Under the pieces are notes generated by a model. It ran no database searches. It was not told the DNA's origin and worked only from the letters and a program-made list of their open reading frames with translations. A stretch of DNA of 6,527 nt from Gammaproteobacteria bacterium. GTDB taxonomy: Bacteria > Pseudomonadota > Gammaproteobacteria > Pseudomonadales > Azotimanducaceae_A. This document shows, piece by piece, positions 1 through 5,826 of this stretch (position 1 is its first letter; each line of letters begins with the position of its first letter). A program made the translations under genes and the position numbers. Location of the stretch: assembly GCA_028819775.1 (NCBI GenBank), contig JAPPKV010000437.1, forward strand, positions 1-6,527, given 5' to 3'.

Positions 1-197
1 GAAACGCAACTCCAACCCCCGCGACTTGAATGGGGCGATGTTCCGTCCGGACCGCCCCGAATGCCCCGCAAGCCGGACATCACCGGGCGGATTTGAATGG
101 GCGATGTTCCCTCCCCGGGCTAAACGCTCGGCACCGATTGAACCGGTGTTCCTTCGCCGGTTGCCAGCGATCCCGATGCCAAGCGACATCCCCGACA
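1..197. mobile_element. Possible end of an IS21-like insertion sequence (partial, runs off the left edge)
   Basis: This non-coding stretch lies downstream of the DUF1289 gene. Read on the minus strand, it starts with TGTCGGGG (complement of 190-197), only a few bases past the gene's stop codon. It then carries three degenerate copies of a GGAACA..TTCAA motif. A TG..CA terminus followed by several subterminal repeats is the known layout of IS21-family ends, where the repeats are transposase binding sites. No transposase gene is in the window, because the element would continue to the left. The assignment is inference from layout only. The stretch could instead be an unrelated intergenic repeat family. 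Confidence 0.25.
22..160. repeat. Three degenerate direct repeats with core TTGAATGG-GCGATGTTCC
   Basis: Copy A (22-50) and copy B (89-118) share TTGAATGG(G)GCGATGTTCC followed by a C/G-rich tail ending in CGG. They differ mainly by one extra G in copy A. Copy C (134-160) is more diverged and shorter in the middle (TTGAACCGGTGTTCC, also ending in CGG). The TTGAA cores start at 26, 93 and 138, so the spacings are 67 and 45 bp. This uneven spacing argues against CRISPR or a simple tandem array and fits subterminal binding-site repeats of a mobile element. The repeats themselves are plain in the sequence. Their role is inferred. Confidence 0.7.
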
Positions 198-201
198 ATG
201 C

Positions 202-678
202 CTAGGTCAGCGTCTTGAAGCTCGCCTCGTAGTGGGCTCGGGAGCGAACGTAGAACTCCGTGTCGATCGCCCGTGCGGTGTCGATCGAGGAGTGCCTGGC
301 ATTACGCGGGTGGAGGCCAAGCGCGTCCAGCGGCACGGAGCGTGCCCGCAACGTGCGGAAGGCGAGCACTTCGGGTGGCAGTTCGGCCGCGTCGTGGAGT
401 TTCAGTCGCGTGGCAACTGCGCGCAGCTTGCCTTCGTCCACCACGTCGATGTGCGCGCGTACGCTGTCCTTCAGCAGGGCGTTGAGCCGCGTCCATACGC
501 GCTCACGCTGGTCGTCGCTGTAGGCGTTCCAGCCGACGATCTCGTGCGCATAGCGTTTGCAGCCACGACACACGAGGTCGCCGTAGGTTGTTGAGCACAC
601 GCCCACGCAAGGCGTTCTGCGCAATGGCCGAGACGGCACGGCGGTCGCGGCGTCATCACCGCGGCCGCGGTCAGGCAT
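202..678 (-). CDS. DUF1289 family protein (small Cys-motif protein)
   Basis: This is a 158-residue protein of unknown molecular function. A four-cysteine motif near the N-terminus (C24-x3-C28-x8-C37-x2-C40), followed by the conserved GWNAYSDDQRERVW stretch, is the DUF1289 signature. The spacing suggests a metal or Fe-S site, but that is inference. The C-terminal half ends in EFYVRSRAHYEASFK, in line with longer proteobacterial members, so the protein looks complete. The ATG (676-678) lies inside the last codons of purF, giving an 8-bp overlap. No clear ribosome binding site is seen, so translation is probably coupled to purF. The TAG stop is followed within a few bases by the repeat-bearing left-edge region. 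Confidence in the gene is high. Nothing in the sequence fixes its role. Confidence 0.9.
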   Translation of the reverse strand: MPDRGRGDDAATAVPSRPLRRTPCVGVCSTTYGDLVCRGCKRYAHEIVGWNAYSDDQRERVWTRLNALLKDSVRAHIDVVDEGKLRAVATRLKLHDAAELPPEVLAFRTLRARSVPLDALGLHPRNARHSSIDTARAIDTEFYVRSRAHYEASFKTLT

Positions 679-2212
679 GATTGTGGAGTTCGATCACGGT
701 GGTGTCGCCGACGATCTCCGCGTCTCGGCGCCGCTTTACCCTGTCGCTGCGCGTCTGGGACAACTGGGTCAGGTAGTCGCCGTCGATGTCGCCGGTGACG
801 TATTCGCCGTCGAACACGGAACATTCGAAACGCCTTAGCCTGGAGTTGCCCTCGGCAGCGGCGGCCACGAGGTCGTCGATGGACTGGTAGACAAGCCAGT
901 CGACCCCGATGGCTTCGGCGATCTCCTCTTCCGTGCGGCCGTTGGCCACGAACTCGTGTGCCGCCGGCATGTCGATGCCGTAGACGTTCGGATACCGGAC
1001 CGGCGGCGCCGCCACCGCCATGAAGACTTTGCGCGCGCCCGCTCTTCGCGCTTGCCGCACGATCTCACCGGTGGTCGTGCCGCGCACGATGGAGTCTTCG
1101 ACAAGCAGGACGTTCTTGCCCTGGAACTCCAGTTCGATGGCGTTCAGCTTCTGCTGAACCGACTTCGCCCGCTGACTCTGCCCCGGCATGATGAAGGTCC
1201 TGCCGATATAGCGGTTCTTGACGAACCCCTCGCGGAACTTCACTCCCAGTGCATAGGCCAATGGGATCGCGCAGGTCCGGCTGGACTCGGGAATCGGAAT
1301 CACGACGTCGATGTCGTGCACTTTTCCAAACCGGGCAAGGATCCGCTGCGCGAGCTTTTCGCCCATCCTGAGCCTCGCCTTGTAGACCGAGACGTCGTCC
1401 ATGATCGAATCCTCGCGGGCCAGGTAGACGTGTTCGAAGATGCACGGCGTATGGGCTGCCGGCGGAGCGCAACGCTTGGTGACGTACGCGCCGTTGAGGT
1501 CGATGAAGATCGCCTCACCCGGTTGGATGTCCCGGACGAAATCGAAGCCGAGGATGTTGATGGCACTGCTCTCGGAGGCGACGATCACCTCCTGGCGATG
1601 CCCACCGTGGCCGTCCTCCACCTGCCTGACCCCGAACGCCAGCGGTCGGATACCGTGACGGTCGCGGAATGCCGCGATTCCGCGACCGTTGATCATGGCC
1701 ACGGCCGCGTAGGCGCCGCGACAGCGACGATTGACCCCGGCAATGGCCTCGAACACGTGCTCCGGGCGCGGTTCGAAGACGCCGATCTTGTGAAGTTCGT
1801 GGGCAAAGACGTTGAGCAGGATCTCGGAGTCGGAGGTGGTGTTGATGTGACGCAATCCAGCACGGAACACATCCATCTCGAGGCGCTCTGCATTGGTGAG
1901 GTTGCCGTTGTGGGCAAGACTGATGCCGTAGGGGGCGTTGACGTACATCGGCTGCGCTTCCGCCGCGCTCGACGTTCCTGCGGTGGGATAGCGAACGTGG
2001 CCCACGCCCATGTTGCCGCGCAGGCGATGCATGTGGCGCTCTTCGAAGACATCCCGCACCAGACCATTGCCCTTGCGCAGGTTCAACCGGTAGGCGTCGT
2101 CCCAGGTCACCATGCCCGCCGAGTCCTGACCACGATGCTGCAAGGCGAGGAGCGCATCGTAGATCTGCTGGTTGACCGGGGAGGCGCTGACGATGCCGAC
2201 TACACCACACAT
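671..2212 (-). CDS. purF: Amidophosphoribosyltransferase (glutamine PRPP amidotransferase)
   Basis: This enzyme catalyses the committed step of de novo purine synthesis: PRPP plus glutamine gives 5-phosphoribosylamine, glutamate and pyrophosphate, in the cytoplasm. The 513-residue product starts MCGVVGIV, so Cys2 becomes the N-terminal nucleophile once Met is removed. There is no propeptide, as in the E. coli type. The N-terminal class II glutaminase domain shows RGQDSAG, RYPTAG and HNGNLTN. The C-terminal phosphoribosyltransferase domain has the PRPP loop VLLVEDSIVRGTTT (about 368-381), with E372 D373 where E. coli has Asp-Asp. The conserved PGQSQR, YPNVYGIDMP and ECSVFDGEYVT blocks are present. 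The start is fixed by the catalytic Cys and by GGGAGGA 7 nt upstream. A longer in-frame start (to 2275) is rejected. The gene overlaps the end of the extended cvpA frame by 13 bp and the DUF1289 start by 8 bp. Confidence 0.98.
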   Translation of the reverse strand: MCGVVGIVSASPVNQQIYDALLALQHRGQDSAGMVTWDDAYRLNLRKGNGLVRDVFEERHMHRLRGNMGVGHVRYPTAGTSSAAEAQPMYVNAPYGISLAHNGNLTNAERLEMDVFRAGLRHINTTSDSEILLNVFAHELHKIGVFEPRPEHVFEAIAGVNRRCRGAYAAVAMINGRGIAAFRDRHGIRPLAFGVRQVEDGHGGHRQEVIVASESSAINILGFDFVRDIQPGEAIFIDLNGAYVTKRCAPPAAHTPCIFEHVYLAREDSIMDDVSVYKARLRMGEKLAQRILARFGKVHDIDVVIPIPESSRTCAIPLAYALGVKFREGFVKNRYIGRTFIMPGQSQRAKSVQQKLNAIELEFQGKNVLLVEDSIVRGTTTGEIVRQARRAGARKVFMAVAAPPVRYPNVYGIDMPAAHEFVANGRTEEEIAEAIGVDWLVYQSIDDLVAAAAEGNSRLRRFECSVFDGEYVTGDIDGDYLTQLSQTRSDRVKRRRDAEIVGDTTVIELHNHA

Positions 2213-2964
2213 GTTCGTTCCTCCCGGTACGCCACCAGTTCGCCGCCAGCGCGGGGCTCGGCCATCGACGTGCAAGCGAAAACGGCACCGTAGGGGACGG
2301 GCTTGTCCCGTCCCGCGCCTGCGGTGGCATCAAACGCCCGCGCGTCGCGAATCCGGGCGACCGCAAGGGTCGCCCCTACGGGTCCATGCGAATCAACGGG
2401 TTGCGGGGTTGTTCCATGGGATGACTCCGTGGCTGCCGCTGTGCCAAGCCCTTCCGGGGATCCTTCAAGCGGATCTGCAATCGCATCCATCATGAGATCG
2501 AACAGTTCGATCACTTCATTCTCGAAGGTCAACAGGGGCGGTGCAATCAGGGACTCCGCCCACCAATCCCGGGATTCGGCGAACGGCCGCAGCAGAATCA
2601 GCGCAACCAGAACGACCGCGGCACCCCGTACCGTGCCGAACACCAGGCCTAGCGTTCGGTCGGTGCCGGTCAGGCCCGTCGACTCCACCAACCCGCCGAA
2701 AAACCGCTGTGCCAACGCCCCGGCCACCAGAACGGCGACGAAGACGATTGCGAAACCGATCGCGGTCTGCAAACCGGCGCTAAGGTCCAGTCCCAGCATT
2801 GCCGCCACTGAATCCGCGAACACGATTCCCAGCAACAGCGCCGCGGCCCAGATGGCCAGCGACAGCACTTCGCGGACCAGACCCCGCATCAGGCCGAACA
2901 CGGCCGACACGACGATCACGATCGCCATCACGACATCGGCAACCGCGAAGTTCCCGATGGGCAT
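2200..2964 (-). CDS. cvpA: CvpA family membrane protein with repeat-derived C-terminal extension
   Basis: CvpA is an inner-membrane protein named for its requirement in colicin V production. Its general role is poorly defined. Residues 1-128 contain about four hydrophobic segments (near 10-26, 33-50, 66-85 and 105-125) and the family's GLMRGLVREVLSL block (24-36). Residues 129-170 hold a conserved-looking amphipathic tail. The frame then continues to residue 254, well beyond the roughly 160-190 residues usual for the family. Residues 195-226 are encoded by a 94-bp palindromic repeat, and the frame ends at a TAG inside purF (13-bp overlap). The ATG shares a base with the dedD stop (TGATG), which supports this start. 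The family call is secure. Whether the last 60 or so residues form a functional part of the protein is doubtful, but no earlier in-frame stop exists. Confidence 0.93.
   Translation of the reverse strand: MPIGNFAVADVVMAIVIVVSAVFGLMRGLVREVLSLAIWAAALLLGIVFADSVAAMLGLDLSAGLQTAIGFAIVFVAVLVAGALAQRFFGGLVESTGLTGTDRTLGLVFGTVRGAAVVLVALILLRPFAESRDWWAESLIAPPLLTFENEVIELFDLMMDAIADPLEGSPEGLGTAAATESSHGTTPQPVDSHGPVGATLAVARIRDARAFDATAGAGRDKPVPYGAVFACTSMAEPRAGGELVAYREERTCVV
2219..2225 (-). promoter_or_regulatory. Ribosome binding site of purF
   Basis: On the minus strand GGGAGGA precedes the purF ATG (2210-2212). The GGAGG core lies 7 nt from it, which is an optimal Shine-Dalgarno. It decides the start in favour of MCGVVG over the upstream in-frame codon near 2275. 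It lies inside the last codons of the extended cvpA frame. Confidence 0.85.
2288..2381. repeat. Composite palindromic intergenic-type repeat (REP/BIME-like doublet)
   Basis: A perfect 9-bp inverted repeat bounds the unit: CCGTAGGGG at 2288-2296 and CCCCTACGG at 2373-2381. Inside are two hairpins, each with an 8-bp perfect stem and a 5-nt loop. Hairpin 1 pairs GGGACGGG (2294-2301) with CCCGTCCC (2307-2314). Hairpin 2 pairs GGGCGACC (2355-2362) with GGTCGCCC (2368-2375). About 40 bp separates them. From general familiarity, GTAGGGGCGACC and GGGACAAGCCCGTCCCC palindromes recur between genes in many GC-rich bacterial genomes. The copy number in this genome cannot be seen here. The repeat is translated as part of the CvpA tail and lies about 75 bp before purF. 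Neither hairpin is followed by a T-run on either strand, so it is not a standard terminator. Confidence 0.85.
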
Positions 2965-3503
2965 CAGGGACTGAACCTCACCAACATGGCCTCGAAATCG
3001 TAGCGGCGGTCAAGCTCGGTCTTCAGCCTCGCCGCCGAGTCCCGTTCGATGACCGGACCCACCGCGACCCGGGCAGCCGGTTCGCCGCCGCTCTGCTTGA
3101 CATGGGACGCGAAGGCCGCATAGCCGTCGCCCTGCAACCGCTCGACGAGGCGATCGGCGTTCTCCTGCTGACTGAAGCTCGCAACCTGAACGGCCCACTT
3201 CAGGTCCGCATCCACATCGGCAGCATCCTCAAGCAGGACGGGGTCGCCGAATCGCGTCCCCGTGTCCGTGGCGTAGCCGTCTTCGTCGACGACCGAGTCC
3301 AGCGCGTCCCGGGCCGCAACGACCGGCGTCATATCGGGCGGCGGCGCCACGTCCCGCTCGACCTCGAAGTCGGCCGGCACCATCGGGTCGAGTTGCATGG
3401 GTTCAACGCCGTCGCCATCGAACAGCATGGGTAGAAACACGGCTGCGACGGCGAGAAGGAACACCAGCCCCGTCAGGCGATAGCGAGTCTGTTCTGTCAA
3501 CAC
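2964..3503 (-). CDS. dedD: DedD-like SPOR domain protein (cell division/envelope)
   Basis: This 179-residue protein has a single-pass bitopic layout. It has a short cytoplasmic N-terminus (1-9) and one hydrophobic membrane segment (about 10-27) ending in FLPMLFDG, a hallmark of DedD-type proteins. A Pro/Asp/Glu-rich periplasmic linker (about 30-100) follows, then a C-terminal SPOR domain (102-179) beginning KWAVQVASFSQQENADRLVERL. SPOR domains bind denuded septal peptidoglycan, and DedD localises to the division site in E. coli, so a division role is inferred. The start is a GTG (complement of 3501-3503) with no strong Shine-Dalgarno. An internal Met at residue 26 would delete the membrane segment. 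The stop shares one base with the cvpA start. The position between folC and cvpA is the classical gammaproteobacterial dedD location. Confidence 0.9.
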   Translation of the reverse strand: MLTEQTRYRLTGLVFLLAVAAVFLPMLFDGDGVEPMQLDPMVPADFEVERDVAPPPDMTPVVAARDALDSVVDEDGYATDTGTRFGDPVLLEDAADVDADLKWAVQVASFSQQENADRLVERLQGDGYAAFASHVKQSGGEPAARVAVGPVIERDSAARLKTELDRRYDFEAMLVRFSP

Positions 3504-3556
3504 GTTGAACGACGCGGCTTCAATGGGCTCTCTCTTGCGAGGGGCACGCTCCCCGG

Positions 3557-3694
3557 CTAAGGGCTCCGGGCTCGTTCCACGACCTGAACGACCGCGAGAA
3601 TATCATCTTGGGCGTCGCCACCGCCAAGAAATAGCCGGAAATTCGACCGGTCGATGCCCCGATTCGCGGCCGCCTGCCGGTTGCGGAAGGGCAT
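3557..3694 (-). CDS. Possible 45-residue small ORF between folC and dedD
   Basis: An ATG one base after the folC TGA (TGAGATG) opens a 45-codon frame ending in TAG. The predicted peptide is basic at the start (MPFRNRQAAANRG) and ends in a short helical-looking segment (DDILAVVQVVERARSP). About 68 percent of its codons end in G or C, compatible with coding in this GC-rich DNA but not proof. I do not recognise it. In its favour are the tight stop-start junction and the fact that it fills most of an otherwise unexplained 192-bp gap in a tightly packed operon. Against it are the short length, the weak ribosome binding site and an embedded imperfect hairpin (3607-3628). It may be only intercistronic RNA. 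Confidence 0.22.
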   Translation of the reverse strand: MPFRNRQAAANRGIDRSNFRLFLGGGDAQDDILAVVQVVERARSP

Positions 3695-3695
3695 C

Positions 3696-4937
3696 TCAAT
3701 GGATCCCCAACCTAGTGCGAACACGCTCGACGATGTCGAAGGAACCGAGCGCCATGATCACATCCGCGTCGCTTTCGCACCGGGCCAGAAGATGCGCCAA
3801 CGCCTCGTCCAAAGAGCCCGCGAATGAGTGGGGATCGCACGCCGCCGAGCGCAGCGCAGAGCCGGCGCGGCCGCGCGGAGAAGAGGTATCGGCATAGGCG
3901 AACTCGGCGACCTGGGGTCGAAGGGCCGCGACGATGCCCGCGACGTCCTTATCTTCGAGACATCCCACTAGGGCCCGAATCGTCCGATCCGCAAAGGTGG
4001 ACCGAAGCCGGTCGCCCAGGAATGCCGCCGCGTGGGGGTTGTGGGCGACGTCGAGGATCCAGGTGCGACCGCCGTGTTCGACGATCTCGAGACGGCCCGG
4101 ATTGCGGACCGTCCGTTCAGCCCGCGTAACCGTGCGCTGGGCCAAAGCACATCCGGCTTGGCTGACGGCCGTCGCGGCCGTCGCGGCGTTGACCGGGTCC
4201 ACGGCCGACAGGCCGAGTTCGAACGTTCGACGGTGTCCGTCGCGCGGGCGAACCCAAAGCTGTCCATCGCGTTGGCCAAAGTCCCGCGTCGCGACCAGAA
4301 GGGGCGCACCAAGCTCGCCGGCGCGTCCGGGAATCGACGCCGGCGGGTTCGGATCGCCGCACACAACGGGTACGCCGGGACGCATGACCCCGGCTTTCTC
4401 CCGGCCGATGCTCTCGCGGGTCTCGCCGAGGTACTCCTGGTGGTCGAGTCCAATGCTGGTGATCACCGCGACGTCCCCATCCACGATGTTGACCGCGTCC
4501 AGTCGACCGCCGAGCCCGACCTCGAGGACGGCATAGTCGAGGGCGTTCCGCGACATCACGAGCAAGGCGGCCAAGGTCGCGTATTCGAAATACGACAAGT
4601 CGACACCGCCGCGTCGCGACTCGACGGACTCCAAGGCGTCGACGATGGTCTCGTCATCGACTTCCCGACCGTTGATGCGGATGCGTTCGTTGAACCGGTG
4701 GAGATGCGGCGACGTGGTCGTTCCGACGCTATGCCCGGCGGCCAGGAGCAGGTGTTCCGCAAAGGCTGTCGTCGAGCCCTTGCCATTCGTGCCGGCGACC
4801 ACGAGCGTCTTGGCGGCAGGCCGCACGACGCCCAAACGGTCGGCCACGACGCGGACCCGGTCCAACCCGCGCTCAACACCGCGCGGATGCTCAACACCGA
4901 TCCTGTCGAGCCAAGCGGCGAGCGTTGGCGTTTCCAC
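3696..4937 (-). CDS. folC: Bifunctional dihydrofolate synthase / folylpolyglutamate synthase
   Basis: FolC joins glutamate to dihydropteroate to make dihydrofolate and then adds further glutamates to reduced folates, using ATP in the cytoplasm. The 413-residue product belongs to the Mur-ligase-like family. It shows the P-loop GTNGKGST (49-56), the folate-binding TSPHL..FNERI region (75-86) and LEVGLGGRLDAVN (137-149). It also has ITSIGLDHQEYLG (158-170), the REKAG lysine that is carbamylated in E. coli FolC (K180), and DVAHNP (295-300) in the C-terminal domain. The length matches the family. I chose the GTG at 4935-4937, which shares a base with the trpA stop (TAGTG), because the N-terminus ETPTLAAWLDRI then aligns with known FolC starts. 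The longer frame to 5009 would run deep into trpA. Translation is probably coupled to trpA. Confidence 0.96.
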   Translation of the reverse strand: METPTLAAWLDRIGVEHPRGVERGLDRVRVVADRLGVVRPAAKTLVVAGTNGKGSTTAFAEHLLLAAGHSVGTTTSPHLHRFNERIRINGREVDDETIVDALESVESRRGGVDLSYFEYATLAALLVMSRNALDYAVLEVGLGGRLDAVNIVDGDVAVITSIGLDHQEYLGETRESIGREKAGVMRPGVPVVCGDPNPPASIPGRAGELGAPLLVATRDFGQRDGQLWVRPRDGHRRTFELGLSAVDPVNAATAATAVSQAGCALAQRTVTRAERTVRNPGRLEIVEHGGRTWILDVAHNPHAAAFLGDRLRSTFADRTIRALVGCLEDKDVAGIVAALRPQVAEFAYADTSSPRGRAGSALRSAACDPHSFAGSLDEALAHLLARCESDADVIMALGSFDIVERVRTRLGIH

Positions 4938-5734
4938 TAATTCAGGGCGTCCCGAATCTCGCGGACCTGCGCCTGCAGGCGATCCGGAATGCTGGCAGCG
5001 GCCGTGCATCCCATGGTCTCGACCAAGGCACTGCCGACGACGACCCCATCGGCATGGGGTGCGATACCGGCGGCGGACGCGCCGTCCTTGATCCCGAAAC
5101 CCACCAGCACCGGCAGCCCACGGGCGGCGGCACGGACGTCGGTGAGACGTTTGGCGACCGCCCGGGCATCGGCACGGCGTGCCCCGGTGACGCCCTTGTA
5201 GCTCACGTAGTAGAGGAACCCCGATCCCTGAGCCGCGATATAGGCCGCACGCTCCGGCGTAGTGGTTGGCGCGACCAGCAAGACCAGGTCCATGTGCCGC
5301 CTAAGCAGCGCGCCTCGAAATGTGCCCGCTTCTTCCGCTGGCAGGTTTACCACGATGACGCCATCCACGCCTGCGTGCGCCGCCCGCTTGCAGAACGCCT
5401 CGTAGCCCATCCTTAGGAAAGGGTTCAGATAGCCCATCAGGACCACCGGCGTGTCCCGGTCGTCACTGCGGAACGCCGACATCATGTCCAGCACGTCGGC
5501 CAAGGTCACGTCGTGCGCCAAAGCTCGCTCGATGCCCGCCTGGATCGTGGGTCCTTCCGCTTCCGGGTCCGAGAACGGCACGCCGAGTTCGATGAGATCG
5601 GCACCGCCGCGAACCAAGGCGTGCATGGCGGGCACGGTGGCCTCCGGGGAGGGATCACCGGCCACGATGTAGGTGTTCAAGGCCTTTCGGCCATCGGCGG
5701 CGAGGGTCTCGAAGCGTTCACCGAGTCTCGACAC
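4937..5734 (-). CDS. trpA: Tryptophan synthase alpha subunit
   Basis: TrpA cleaves indole-3-glycerol phosphate to indole and glyceraldehyde 3-phosphate. The indole is channelled to TrpB in the alpha2-beta2 complex. The 265-residue TIM-barrel protein shows AGDP (25-28), IELGVPFSDP (48-57), the loop-6 motif SYKGVTGAR, GFGI and VVGSALV. Numbering from the chosen GTG matches E. coli: Glu49 is conserved, but the catalytic Asp60 position is Glu (EAEGP at 58-62) and residue 58, usually hydrophobic, is also Glu. Two adjacent GTG codons (5735-5737 and 5732-5734) could start the gene. The second gives VSRLGERF, like the usual MSRI start, with better spacing from AGAGGA. The longer frame up to 5944 overlaps trpB and is rejected. 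A 92-bp gap separates the gene from trpB. Confidence 0.96.
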   Translation of the reverse strand: MSRLGERFETLAADGRKALNTYIVAGDPSPEATVPAMHALVRGGADLIELGVPFSDPEAEGPTIQAGIERALAHDVTLADVLDMMSAFRSDDRDTPVVLMGYLNPFLRMGYEAFCKRAAHAGVDGVIVVNLPAEEAGTFRGALLRRHMDLVLLVAPTTTPERAAYIAAQGSGFLYYVSYKGVTGARRADARAVAKRLTDVRAAARGLPVLVGFGIKDGASAAGIAPHADGVVVGSALVETMGCTAAASIPDRLQAQVREIRDALN

Positions 5735-5740
5735 CACTAT

Positions 5741-5746
5741 TCCTCT
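5741..5746 (-). promoter_or_regulatory. Ribosome binding site of trpA
   Basis: AGAGGA on the minus strand lies 6 nt before the second GTG of a GTGGTG pair and 3 nt before the first. The spacing favours the second GTG as the start of trpA. Confidence 0.6.
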
Positions 5747-5826
5747 TGTCCGCGGATAAAGGCTCTCACCCGCGTCAAATACCGATGCCGTATTGCCCTC
5801 ATCACCCGCCAGCCCCAGTTCCCCCG

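Noticed and set aside
22..160. CRISPR array at the left edge
   Set aside because: There are only three copies. They are degenerate in sequence and length, and the spacings are unequal (67 and 45 bp), unlike identical CRISPR repeats.
956..2293. A 445-codon open frame on the plus strand, antisense to purF
   Set aside because: It lies opposite the well-supported purF gene, matches no recognisable domain, and has the low-complexity Asp/Val/Arg-rich composition expected from the antisense of a GC-rich gene.
2288..2381. Rho-independent terminator between cvpA and purF
   Set aside because: The hairpins are GC-rich and strong, but neither is followed by a T-run on either strand, and the region is translated through to purF.
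3505..3897. A 130-codon plus-strand frame over the folC-dedD gap
   Set aside because: About half of it is antisense to the end of folC. It has no recognisable domain, and every neighbouring gene runs the other way.
4032..4940. A 302-codon plus-strand frame across folC
   Set aside because: It is an antisense shadow of folC, which has all its catalytic motifs on the other strand.
5735..5826. Attenuator or riboswitch in the trpB-trpA gap
   Set aside because: Only a weak 5-bp AATAC/GTATT inverted repeat is seen, with no leader peptide, T-run or recognisable aptamer.
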